Of a stretch of DNA of 12,853 nucleotides, positions 6,801-12,821 are shown one piece after another; position 1 is the stretch's first letter, and each line of letters starts with the position of its first letter. The DNA lies in assembly GCA_000403945.1 (NCBI GenBank), contig APFI01000250.1:1-12853 (forward strand), in the 5' to 3' direction. Origin of the DNA: Desulfovibrio sp. Dsv1 (GTDB lineage: Bacteria > Desulfobacterota > Desulfovibrionia > Desulfovibrionales > Desulfovibrionaceae). A model generated the notes under the pieces. It made no database searches. It was not told where the DNA came from and saw only the letters and a program-made list of their open reading frames with translations. Made by a program: the position numbers and the translations under genes.

Positions 6801-7799
6801 ATGCTCGCGCAACTGAAAGGACTGTTCACGCCGGAGGCCATCGCCAAGGCGCTCGCCCCCCTCCCGCCGTTGGAAACGACGGTCATGGACAACCTGTTCA
6901 AGAACCGCCCCACGCACCCGCTGCCGGTCATCGGCGTGCAGGAACTGGTGAGCGTGGTCCAGACCGTGCCCGTGGTGCGGCGCGACGGCACGCCCATTTC
7001 GCTTGAGGGCGAATCCGTGTCCATGCAGTTCATCGCGCCCCTGCCGGTCAAGGTGAAAATCCCGGTGACGGCCAGCGAACTGAACGACCTCAAGGTCATC
7101 TTCGGCAATCAGGCCGCCGTTTCCGCATGGCGCACGCGCAAGGTGGACCAGATCCGCAAGGCCGTGCGCGACACCACGGAGGGGATGTGCGCCGTGGTGG
7201 CATCGACCGGCAAGCTGACGTGGCCGGTGGAGCTGGACGGCGGGCACCGGGAAACCTACGAGGTGGACTACGGCCCGCTGCTGTCCTTCACCCCTTCCGC
7301 CCTGCTGACGACCTCGTCCAAGCTGCCGGACGTCTACAAGCTGCTGCGCGGCATGGAGCTTGAGATCAAGAAGGGCGGCCTTGGCGGCAACGTGGAATTC
7401 TGGGCCGGTTCGGACGTGGTGGCCGTGCTGCTGGGCATCATCGAGCAGTACATGTCCACCACGGAGGGCAAGCCGTACCGCGTGGTCATGGAACAGGGCA
7501 GGATCGCGGTGGGCAACTACGTCATCCGCTTCATGGACGAGACGTATCCCTCCCCGCTGGACAAGAGCCAGTGGCTGCCCAAGCTGAATGCCAAGACCCT
7601 GCTCTGCGTGGCCACGAACCAGCAGGGCAACGTCTGGTACTGCGCCATCGACAGCATCAGCGCCAACAACGCCGCCGTGCCCCTGCACATCGTGCCCGTG
7701 GTGCGCGACGACGATTCCGGCATCATGCTCATCGGTCAGGCCAAGCCCCTGCCCGCGCGTCCCAGCAAGGCGACCTGCAAGGCCGTTGTGGTGGCCTAG
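6801..7799 (+). CDS. Major capsid protein (lambda gpE family)
   Basis: A 332-residue protein of the Phage_cap_E type, the HK97-fold main shell subunit. Length is near lambda gpE (341). Recognisable segments are the N-terminal LPPLETTVMDNLF and HPLPVIGVQELV, the internal RTRKVDQIRKAVRDTTEG helix, the LTWPVELDGGHRETYEVDYG stretch that is common in this family, and a C-terminal beta strand region with LPARPSKA. GAGAGG lies upstream of the ATG. The capsid gene is downstream of a Mu-type portal, MuF and protease but belongs to the lambda E rather than the Mu T capsid family, so the head module is a hybrid common among Mu-like prophages of Deltaproteobacteria. Confidence 0.88.
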   Translation: MLAQLKGLFTPEAIAKALAPLPPLETTVMDNLFKNRPTHPLPVIGVQELVSVVQTVPVVRRDGTPISLEGESVSMQFIAPLPVKVKIPVTASELNDLKVIFGNQAAVSAWRTRKVDQIRKAVRDTTEGMCAVVASTGKLTWPVELDGGHRETYEVDYGPLLSFTPSALLTTSSKLPDVYKLLRGMELEIKKGGLGGNVEFWAGSDVVAVLLGIIEQYMSTTEGKPYRVVMEQGRIAVGNYVIRFMDETYPSPLDKSQWLPKLNAKTLLCVATNQQGNVWYCAIDSISANNAAVPLHIVPVVRDDDSGIMLIGQAKPLPARPSKATCKAVVVA

Positions 7800-7816
7800 C
7801 CCGAAAACGCCCATAT

Positions 7817-7848
7817 CGCCCCGGAGAGCGATTTTTCCCTCCGGGGCG
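7817..7848 (+). terminator. GC-rich hairpin after the major capsid gene
   Basis: CGCCCCGGAG (7817-7826) pairs perfectly with CTCCGGGGCG (7839-7848) around a 12-base T-rich loop, 18 bases after the capsid stop codon. There is no T-run after the 3' arm, so it may be a weak or factor-assisted terminator, a processing/stability hairpin at the capsid transcript end, or a boundary that lowers expression of tail genes relative to the capsid. Confidence 0.5.
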
Positions 7849-7868
7849 GGCGAAGGGGCGGGAAAAAC

Positions 7869-7897
7869 TTTTAGACTATTCTAAAACTATTCCAAAA
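7869..7897. promoter_or_regulatory. AT-rich dyad and tandem repeat ahead of the tail module
   Basis: In a GC-rich background, TTTTAGA-CTAT-TCTAAAA (7869-7886) is a perfect 7-bp inverted repeat with a 4-base spacer. Its right half also begins an 11-base tandem repeat, CTATTCTAAAA (7876-7886) and CTATTCCAAAA (7887-7897). The site is 80-100 bases upstream of the gp36-like start. This fits a protein-binding site or promoter region for the tail operon, comparable in position to activator-controlled late promoters in Mu, but no binding protein or clear -35/-10 pair can be named. Confidence 0.45.
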
Positions 7898-7925
7898 CGC
7901 GAAATCGGGGGCATCCATGCTTCAG

Positions 7926-8034
7926 CCGTTGCGACGCAGGAAGCTACGGATGAAGACAGCAGGAGGTAACGCGATATGAGTACGCAACAATCGCTGTCGC
8001 TATCCGTAAGCCCGCTGGCGCGGGCAACGGCTAC
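7926..8034 (+). repeat. Dispersed element copy 1 with REP-like hairpin
   Basis: Shares two conserved blocks with 11920-12029: a 24-base block (7926-7949 versus 11920-11943, 22 identical) and GCTGTCGCTATCCGTAAG (7993-8010 versus 11988-12005, identical), with 43 and 44 bases between them. The second block opens a hairpin CCGT-AA-GCCCGC-TGGC-GCGGGC-A-ACGG (8004-8030) followed by CTACCG. Read on the minus strand this is a GTAG foot followed by a palindrome, the hallmark of REP elements. GACAGC (7955-7960) can also pair with GCTGTC (7993-7998), enclosing the ribosome site and start codon of the gp36-like gene. The element overlaps the first 20 or so codons of that gene. Confidence 0.65.
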
Positions 8035-8461
8035 CGCGCTGCTCTGCACCAGCGACCACATCACAGACCTGCTCCACGCCAAGTATGTCGAGGCGTGCGA
8101 GAGGCAGAATCCGGGCATCGTGGATCGGACCATCGAAGCGGTTTCCGGGGAGGTGGGGGACGCGCTTTCCTACCGTTACCCGCAGCCGTGGCCGTTCGTT
8201 CCCGATCTGGTGCGCTACATCGCGGCGGTCATCAGCGCCTACCGCGTTGTGGAGGCCATCACCTCCCTCGTGGACAGCGAGGCAAGCTCCGACAACGAGT
8301 GGATACCGCTGCAGAAGCAGTGGAAACACGCCACGGAGCAGCTTGCCGCCATCGTTGCCGGGAAGCTGAAGCTGCCGCTGGAAGAGGCGCATCCCGACCG
8401 GGAGGACGCCAGCGTGGCCGTGATCGCCCGGCGTCCCCATTTTGACCTGCGGGGGCTGTGA
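7976..8461 (+). CDS. Mu gp36-like protein (DUF1320)
   Basis: A 161-residue protein of the DUF1320 / Mu gp36 type, thought to act at the head-tail connection. Family-like features: a short helical N-terminus (SDHITDLLHAKY), IVDRTIEAVSGEVGDALSYRYPQPW and a long helix with VRYIAAVISAYRVVEA, then a C-terminal VAVIARRPHFDLRGL with the phenylalanine-rich end seen in the family. AGGAGG sits 9 bases before the ATG. Odd: homologues usually start close to the helix that begins here at about residue 26; the first 22 residues (SLSLSVSPLARATATAL) are encoded by the dispersed repeat described separately and look like an added extension. Alternative start inside is possible but no better ribosome site is seen. 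Confidence 0.8.
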   Translation: MSTQQSLSLSVSPLARATATALLCTSDHITDLLHAKYVEACERQNPGIVDRTIEAVSGEVGDALSYRYPQPWPFVPDLVRYIAAVISAYRVVEAITSLVDSEASSDNEWIPLQKQWKHATEQLAAIVAGKLKLPLEEAHPDREDASVAVIARRPHFDLRGL

Positions 8462-8463
8462 TC

Positions 8464-8958
8464 ATGGCGGGCAAGACGGGCTGCTCCCTGAACTGGGGCG
8501 GCTTCGACAAGGCGCTGGGCAAGGCGGCGCAGAAGCTGAAGAACCGTCAGGAAATGATGGAAAGCGTGGGCGAGGCCCTCGTATCCGGCACCGTCAAGCG
8601 CTTCTCGGACGGGAAGGGGCCGGACGGCAAGGCGTGGCAGCCCTCCGAACGCGCCGCCGCGCAGGGCGGGCAGACGCTGGTGGACACGGGCCGCCTGCGG
8701 AATTCCGTGGACTACGCCGCCACGCCGGACAAGGTGATGGTGGGAACGAACCTTCCCTACGCCCTCATCCACCAGATGGGCGGCACCATCACCCCAAAGA
8801 ACGCGACGCGCCTCGTATTCGACAAGCCCGGAGGGGGAAAGGCTTTCGCCAAGAAGGTGACCATCCCGGCCCGCCCCTTCATCGGCATTTCCAACGAGGA
8901 CATGGAAGAGGCGAAGGCGACCATCGCGGCCTTCATGGCCGGGGCGTTCAAGGGGTAG
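8464..8958 (+). CDS. Virion morphogenesis protein, Mu gpG-like
   Basis: A 164-residue protein of the Phage_tail_S / Mu gpG virion-morphogenesis family, needed for tail completion and head-tail joining. Clear family motifs run in order: RFSDGKGPDGKAWQP (around residue 43), LVDTGRLRNSV (around 77), PYALIHQMGG (around 100) and PARPFIGIS near residue 138. A GTG at 8458 in the same frame overlaps the gp36-like stop; the ATG at 8464 with GGGGG upstream is preferred. The gene is packed against its neighbours with 2 bases before it and 3 after. No unusual residues. Confidence 0.88.
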   Translation: MAGKTGCSLNWGGFDKALGKAAQKLKNRQEMMESVGEALVSGTVKRFSDGKGPDGKAWQPSERAAAQGGQTLVDTGRLRNSVDYAATPDKVMVGTNLPYALIHQMGGTITPKNATRLVFDKPGGGKAFAKKVTIPARPFIGISNEDMEEAKATIAAFMAGAFKG

Positions 8959-8961
8959 GCC

Positions 8962-9510
8962 ATGCAGGAATTCGTCACTGGCATCGTCACGGCGGCGGCC
9001 TTGTCCGCAGGCTTGCCGGAGGGCCGCGTCTTCGATCTGGCGAAGAAGGACAACCTCACGCAGGAAAGGCCGCGCATTGAGCTGCAATTCCTGCCGGAGC
9101 GCTACATGCGCAGCGGGCGGACGCTGCAGTTCCGGCGCACGGAAACGGAACAGATACGGAAACGGGAACTCTACACCGTGGAGCTGTCGGTTTCCGCGAA
9201 CGTGCTTGCGGAGGACAGGGCTTGGCTTTCGGCCTTCTGCTACGCATTCGTGGCGGCCCTTCCGCGCGGGGCCAACGACGCGCGGGGCAACTGGGTGAGA
9301 ATCCGGGCGGACCGCGCTGAGTTCGGGCGCAAGGCCCCGCCGCGCGTGGGCACGGAAAGCATAGAGGTTTTCACGCGGATCAACGAGCTGTTCAGCCTGA
9401 CCTTCACTTGGCGCGTGACCGCCGAGGAGGCGGCGGGCCTGATTCCGCATTTCACCATCAACGTCAAGGAGTTTCGATATGTCGACCAAGGGCAAGACGA
9501 ACACGGATAA
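8962..9510 (+). CDS. Mu gp37-like tail completion protein (tentative)
   Basis: A 182-residue protein located exactly where Mu-like phages encode gp37/DUF1834-type tail terminator proteins, between gpG and the sheath. It has an N-terminal helix (FVTGIVTAAALSAGL), a beta-rich middle with RPRIELQFLPERYMRSGR and ELYTVELSVSANVLAEDRAWL, and a C-terminal SLTFTWRVTAEEAAGLIPHFT. The layout of alternating strands and one helix is like tail terminator proteins, but I do not recognise the sequence strongly. Length matches Mu gp37 (about 178). Its end overlaps the next gene by 32 bases, with that gene's ribosome site AAGGAG inside its coding sequence. Other option: a distinct head-tail adaptor. Confidence 0.55.
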   Translation: MQEFVTGIVTAAALSAGLPEGRVFDLAKKDNLTQERPRIELQFLPERYMRSGRTLQFRRTETEQIRKRELYTVELSVSANVLAEDRAWLSAFCYAFVAALPRGANDARGNWVRIRADRAEFGRKAPPRVGTESIEVFTRINELFSLTFTWRVTAEEAAGLIPHFTINVKEFRYVDQGQDEHG

Positions 9511-9823
9511 GGACGCGCAGGCCAGCGCCCCGGAACAGGCTGCGGAAACCGCCGCGCAGGCTGCGGCCCCCGCACAGGAGGCGGCACCGGCCCCGGAGGC
9601 GGCTGGCGGCAAGGCCAAGGCGAAGGCGGCTGCGAAGGCCGAAGGGCCGGAACTGGAAAGCCTCGCCGCGCTGGCGGACAGGCACCGCGTCCCGGCATGG
9701 CAGGAGGCGGCCCTGTGCCGCTTCATGGGCTGGGCGGAAGGCAAGATGGTTTCCAACGCGGAGTATCTGGCCGCGCTGGGCAAGCTCAATTCCCGCCGTC
9801 TCGGCGGCGGGCGCATGGGGTAA
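9479..9823 (+). CDS. Small protein with Ala/Pro-rich linker and conserved C-terminal domain
   Basis: A 114-residue protein. Residues about 1-58 are low-complexity Ala/Pro/Glu/Lys (repeated AAQAAAPAQEAAPAPEAA) and probably unstructured. Residues 60-114 form a compact region, LAALADRHRVPAWQEAALCRFMGWAEGKMVSN then a Gly/Arg end. The start at 9479 follows AAGGAG at 7-base spacing and overlaps the previous gene; the stop is 3 bases ahead of the sheath ATG. Position matches the small gp38-like gene between gp37 and sheath in Mu, but I cannot identify the family. The tail end HRV-AWQ-ALCRFMGW suggests a helix-turn-helix-like or pore-associated small domain; no function claimed. Confidence 0.6.
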   Translation: MSTKGKTNTDKDAQASAPEQAAETAAQAAAPAQEAAPAPEAAGGKAKAKAAAKAEGPELESLAALADRHRVPAWQEAALCRFMGWAEGKMVSNAEYLAALGKLNSRRLGGGRMG

Positions 9824-9826
9824 GTC

Positions 9827-11533
9827 ATGGGCGACGTGCTGCATTTTCTCATCGACGGATCATCCGGCATCGTGTCGGGCGGGGTGGACGGCAAGGCCAT
9901 CGTGGCGGGCGTCTGCTCCAAGGGGCAGGTTGGCAAGGGATACCTCATCGGCAAGCGGACCGACATCGAATCCATGCTGGGCACCGGCCCTCTGGCGGAC
10001 AGGGTCCGGGACATGCTGGTGACGGGCGGGCAGGAGCCGTACCTTGTGGCCGTGCCCGTGGCCGGGCAGCCGGGCGGCTACATATCGGGCGTCACCATGA
10101 CCGGCACCGGCGTCACTGCCACGGTGTCCGGCTATCCGGCCCAGAACGCGGACGTGGTGGTGCGCGTGGCGGAGGGCGGGGCCATCGGCACGGCCACGCT
10201 GGAAGTGTCCGTGGACGGCGGCGCGACCTACGGCGCGGCAAGCGCCTCCGCCGTGCAGAACCCCATCAGCAAGGGCGGGGAAGCCACGGGGGCCACGCTG
10301 GTTTTCGCGGCGGACGCCGTGCTGGATGCGGGCGCGACCTACGCCTTCACCGTGCGCTGCCCCGTGGGGCCGGTGTACCGCGTAGGCGAGACGGCAAGCC
10401 CCCTGCCGGGCGTGACGGCGCTTTCCTCCGGCGTGCTGGCCGGGGCGGAGCTGGTCATCCGCATCGTGAAGGGCGGCGGGCGCAACGAGGGCACCTACCA
10501 GCTTTCCACGGACGGCGGGGACAACTACGGGCAGATCCGCACCATTCCCGCCAACGGCGTGCTGGATCTCGCCGGATTCGGCGTGCGCGTGGAGTTTCCC
10601 GAAGGGACGTACACGGCTGGGACAACCTACACCTGCCGCCTGCTGGCCCCCACGCCCTCCATCGTGGCGGTGCTGGAAGCGCTGGAAAGCCCGCTCGCCA
10701 TCTACGACATTGAGTTCGTGCATGTGGTGGGCGCGTCGGATTCCGTGGACTGGGCGGCGGCGCAGGGCAAGGCCGAGGAGCTGTGGAACCACCAGCGGCC
10801 CACCTACTTCAAGATGGAGGCCCGCCTGCCCTATGACGGGGAGGACCTGAACGACTACACCGCCGCGCTGCTGGCCGAGCGGCAGGACGGAGCCTACCGC
10901 TTCGTGACCGTGTGCTGCCAGTACGGCGAAATCACGGACAGCACGGGGGCCACGCGCCTCCGCAACGCGGCGGGCCTGCAATCCGGGCGCGTCATGGCCA
11001 TCCCCGTGCAGCGTGCCACGGGGCGCTTCAAGGACGGCCCCGTGTCGCAGCTGGCCCTGCCCTACGGCTGGGAGGCCGTGCAGACCACGCTGGAGGACGC
11101 GGGCTTCATCACGGCCAAGAAGTACGCGGGGGCCGAGGGGACGTACTGGGGCGATTCCCGCACCTTGGCGGAGAGCAATTCCGACTTCCGCTACGAGGAG
11201 GTGCTGCGCACCGTGTTCAAGGGCGTTCGACTGACGCGGCAGGCGGCGCTCAAGAGCATGTACGACGAGGCGGGCGATCCCCTCCGCGTCAACAGCAAGG
11301 GCGGGCTGGCCTACCTCAAGGCCAATCTGGAGAACGCGCTGGACGTGATGGTGAAGGCCGGGGAGCTGGCGGGCTATGTGGTGGACATCCCCGCCGGGCA
11401 GGACATCACCAACAACGGCGTGTCGGTGGAAATCACCTACATCGGCATTCCCATCATCCGCGAAATCAAGCTGTACAACCGCTACGTCTATGCCGGTTCC
11501 ACCTTCGACCCGCGCATGGACGACGCGGCATAG
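9827..11533 (+). CDS. Contractile tail sheath protein with tandem inserted beta domains
   Basis: A 568-residue tail sheath protein (Mu gpL position; Mu gpL is 495). The sheath contracts around the tube to drive DNA injection. N-terminal residues 1-85 and the region after about 280 carry sheath-like sequence, including FVHVVGASDSVDWAAAQG, RPTYFKMEARLPYDGEDLNDY, and a C-terminal domain with GGLAYLKANLENALDVM, QDITNNGVSVEITY and LYNRYVYAG. Between residues about 87 and 278 two Ig-like units repeat: VRVAEGGAIGTATLEVSVDG in the first and IRIVKGGGRNEGTYQLSTDG in the second. These would sit on the outside of the tail as decoration domains and explain the extra length. Start follows a GGGGTAAG-like site and is 3 bases after the previous stop. 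Confidence 0.85.
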   Translation: MGDVLHFLIDGSSGIVSGGVDGKAIVAGVCSKGQVGKGYLIGKRTDIESMLGTGPLADRVRDMLVTGGQEPYLVAVPVAGQPGGYISGVTMTGTGVTATVSGYPAQNADVVVRVAEGGAIGTATLEVSVDGGATYGAASASAVQNPISKGGEATGATLVFAADAVLDAGATYAFTVRCPVGPVYRVGETASPLPGVTALSSGVLAGAELVIRIVKGGGRNEGTYQLSTDGGDNYGQIRTIPANGVLDLAGFGVRVEFPEGTYTAGTTYTCRLLAPTPSIVAVLEALESPLAIYDIEFVHVVGASDSVDWAAAQGKAEELWNHQRPTYFKMEARLPYDGEDLNDYTAALLAERQDGAYRFVTVCCQYGEITDSTGATRLRNAAGLQSGRVMAIPVQRATGRFKDGPVSQLALPYGWEAVQTTLEDAGFITAKKYAGAEGTYWGDSRTLAESNSDFRYEEVLRTVFKGVRLTRQAALKSMYDEAGDPLRVNSKGGLAYLKANLENALDVMVKAGELAGYVVDIPAGQDITNNGVSVEITYIGIPIIREIKLYNRYVYAGSTFDPRMDDAA

Positions 11534-11573
11534 GGAGGGCCGCATGAACAGCACCATCATTTCACGGCGTCAG
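11512..11573 (+). repeat. Left arm of perfect inverted repeat (at least 62 bases)
   Basis: Bases 11512-11573 are the exact reverse complement of 12792-12853. The arm contains the last 7 codons of the sheath gene, its stop TAG, GGGAGG, and the first 10 codons of the 81-residue gene. The match ends at 11573/12792 with a clear mismatch (T versus C at 11574/12791), so the inner junction is sharp; the outer end is not seen because the window stops inside the right arm. The arms bound the flipped segment 11574-12791. Confidence 0.85.
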
Positions 11574-11645
11574 TTTCCCAGTTCGGAGGTGACGCCCACG
11601 CCCTTCATCAGCGCCCCGGAGAAGCTGGCCACGATGCCGGGGTAG
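11544..11645 (+). pseudogene. Truncated duplicate of the 81-aa gene start, chimeric frame
   Basis: The ATG at 11544 has GGGAGG 5 bases upstream and encodes MNSTIISRRQ, the same first ten residues as the intact minus-strand gene at 12576-12821. At the inverted-repeat junction (11573/11574) the frame runs into the antisense of the tail chaperone gene and stops at 11645 after 24 unrelated residues. It is a by-product of the inversion or chimera rather than a working gene. Confidence 0.55.
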
Positions 11646-11881
11646 TTGTCCATGTCGGCCAGCAGACGCTCCTTGTCGTCGGGATGCGCCGTGGAAAGAA
11701 GCAGGTTGCGGGCGGCCTGCGTGGAATCCTTGGTCACGGTGTCCTGCATCCTTTTGACCTCAAGTTTCGTAGGCTTGGCGAAGCGGTAGGAAAGCTGCAC
11801 CTCCGCGTTTTCCCATGCGTCGGTGAATGAATGCTTGAACTCCGCGTACTTCCGTTCTGTTGCGTTTGCCGTTTTCTCCAT
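11570..11881 (-). CDS. Tail assembly chaperone (gp41/gpE-like), possible frameshift site
   Basis: A 103-residue minus-strand protein; ATG at 11881 with AGGAG 8 bases upstream. Helical, charged, with KPTKLEVKRMQD and TAHPDDKERLLADMDNYPG, resembling tail-assembly chaperones encoded between the tube and the tape measure. In many phages this gene has a -1 frameshift near its end that yields a longer form. Here the last sense codons are CTG GGA AAC followed by TGA, which contain the slippery heptamer G GGA AAC (11579-11573) in the correct phase, one codon before the stop. The continuation would lie past the inverted-repeat junction and is absent: after slipping only a few codons are read. The stop itself lies in the repeat arm, so the true end is uncertain. 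Confidence 0.6.
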   Translation of the reverse strand: MEKTANATERKYAEFKHSFTDAWENAEVQLSYRFAKPTKLEVKRMQDTVTKDSTQAARNLLLSTAHPDDKERLLADMDNYPGIVASFSGALMKGVGVTSELGN

Positions 11882-11919
11882 GTCGTTTTCTCCTGTTTGC
11901 GCCGAGCACCATGCGCGGA

Positions 11920-12029
11920 CCGTTGTGACGAAGGAAGCTACGGGCCGCGACAGCAGCATCTCCGGCTGAACTGTCGCGTGTCCCGTTGCTGTCGCTATCC
12001 GTAAGCGGGGAAGCCCCGCTAACGGCTAC
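11920..12029 (+). repeat. Dispersed element copy 2 with REP-like hairpin
   Basis: Second copy of the element at 7926-8034. Its hairpin is CCGTaAGCGGGG-AAG-CCCCGCTaACGG (11999-12025) followed by CTAC (12026-12029), so the minus strand reads GTAG then a palindrome with one A-A mismatch, the REP layout. The upper stem differs from copy 1 (AGCGGGG/CCCCGCT versus GCCCGC/GCGGGC), yet pairing is kept. A further hairpin, CGCGACAG-CAGC with GCTG-AA-CTGTCGCG (11946-11978), lies in the variable middle, and GCGACAGCA (11947-11955) can alternatively pair with TGCTGTCGC (11987-11995). It lies between the tube and chaperone genes, in opposite orientation relative to its flanking genes than copy 1 is to gp36. 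Confidence 0.65.
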
Positions 12030-12066
12030 CGCTGCCCGGCCTCCTAACCGTAGGCCACAAACACGA

Positions 12067-12089
12067 AACGCGCCCGTAATGGGCGCGTT
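12067..12089 (-). terminator. Hairpin terminator downstream of the tail tube gene
   Basis: AACGCGCCC (12067-12075) pairs with GGGCGCGTT (12081-12089) around a 5-base loop, about 25 bases past the tube stop codon on the minus strand. In that direction the stem is followed by TTTCGTGTTTG, a mediocre U-tract. It could attenuate transcription between the abundant tube and the less abundant chaperone. Confidence 0.55.
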
Positions 12090-12114
12090 CCATGCGGACA
12101 ATTTTTCCCCCGGC

Positions 12115-12576
12115 CTAGATTTCGGTCTGGATGTCCCGTTTGGCGGGCACGCCGTTCCAGAGGATGGGGGAAAGGATGATGAACTCGCAGGACACGGGGC
12201 TGGCGTTGTCGTCCCCCTGCGAAGCGCCGCCGCCGCTCTGCTTGGTGATCTTGCAGCTTTTCAGCGTGTCCGTGACCACGCCCATGTCGTTGTTGGCGTA
12301 GTTCACCACGATGGTGAACGGCTCATGGTCGTAGATGCCGCCGCCGTTGGCGGTCAGCTCCCTCTTCAGCTTCTCCCACTCGTCGCGGTCCAGAACCATG
12401 CTGCCCGTCGCCTCGTAGTTGCCGCGACCATAGGCGCGGGGCAGGCTGCCCTTGCCGTAGCGGGCCGTCACATCCTGCCCGTCCTCGTACTTGATCTCCG
12501 TGATGCCCGCCGCGTCGCCGTGCGGCAGGGTCACGGTTATGTCCTCCCAATCGTAGCCACGTCCGTTGACAGACAT
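12115..12576 (-). CDS. Tail tube protein, Mu gpM-like
   Basis: A 153-residue minus-strand protein of the contractile tail tube family, which polymerises into the inner tube inside the sheath. Features: an N-terminal VNGRGYDWEDITVTLPHG with the short strand pair typical of tube proteins, KYEDGQDVTARYGKGSLPRAYGRGNYEATGSMVL in the middle, DHEPFTIVVNYANND, and a C-terminal CKITKQSGGGASQGDDNASPVSCEFIILSPILWNG. Length is within the usual range (Mu gpM about 118, P2 FII 172). Start overlaps the stop of the upstream 81-aa gene (TGATG) with GGAGG 7 bases before, so the pair is translationally coupled. It runs opposite to the sheath because the whole segment is inverted. Confidence 0.82.
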   Translation of the reverse strand: MSVNGRGYDWEDITVTLPHGDAAGITEIKYEDGQDVTARYGKGSLPRAYGRGNYEATGSMVLDRDEWEKLKRELTANGGGIYDHEPFTIVVNYANNDMGVVTDTLKSCKITKQSGGGASQGDDNASPVSCEFIILSPILWNGVPAKRDIQTEI

Positions 12577-12821
12577 CAGTCGTCCTCCACCCAGCCCTGC
12601 TGTTCCGTGAAGAGCATCCCCACGGCGGTGAGCCGGAAATAATGCTTGCGGTAGCGTTCGAGGTGGCCCATTTCCAAGCCGAAAGCCAGCGCCGCCTCAA
12701 GCTGATTGGGGGCGGCGAAATTGAGCAGGTCCTCCCGTCCGAAATAGCTGCGCGGATTCTCCACGCGCTGCCGATACAGAAAAGCGTACACCTGACGCCG
12801 TGAAATGATGGTGCTGTTCAT
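12576..12821 (-). CDS. Small hypothetical protein between sheath and tube
   Basis: An 81-residue protein; ATG at 12821 with GGGAGG 5 bases upstream, both inside the right inverted-repeat arm. The order sheath, this gene, tube is the expected one once the segment is read on the minus strand. The sequence is helical with QLEAALAFGLEMGHLERYRKHYFRLTAVG, which resembles a winged-helix-like fold in spacing, but I do not recognise a family. Its first ten codons are duplicated at 11544-11573. It stops in TGATG overlap with the tube gene, so it is expected to be co-translated with it. Confidence 0.7.
   Translation of the reverse strand: MNSTIISRRQVYAFLYRQRVENPRSYFGREDLLNFAAPNQLEAALAFGLEMGHLERYRKHYFRLTAVGMLFTEQQGWVEDD

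Noticed and set aside
7926..8034. Element as self-cleaving ribozyme or riboswitch
   Set aside because: No hammerhead core or other ribozyme signature that I know is present, and the two copies point in opposite directions relative to their neighbouring genes.
11882..11959. Upstream extension of the chaperone frame (alternative start at 11959)
   Set aside because: It begins at a TTG inside the repeat element; the ATG at 11881 has AGGAG at good spacing and the family-like sequence starts there.
11986..12642. Plus-strand 218-codon frame antisense to the tube and 81-aa genes
   Set aside because: It begins inside the REP-like repeat and then reads the complement of the tube gene; composition is that of a shadow frame.
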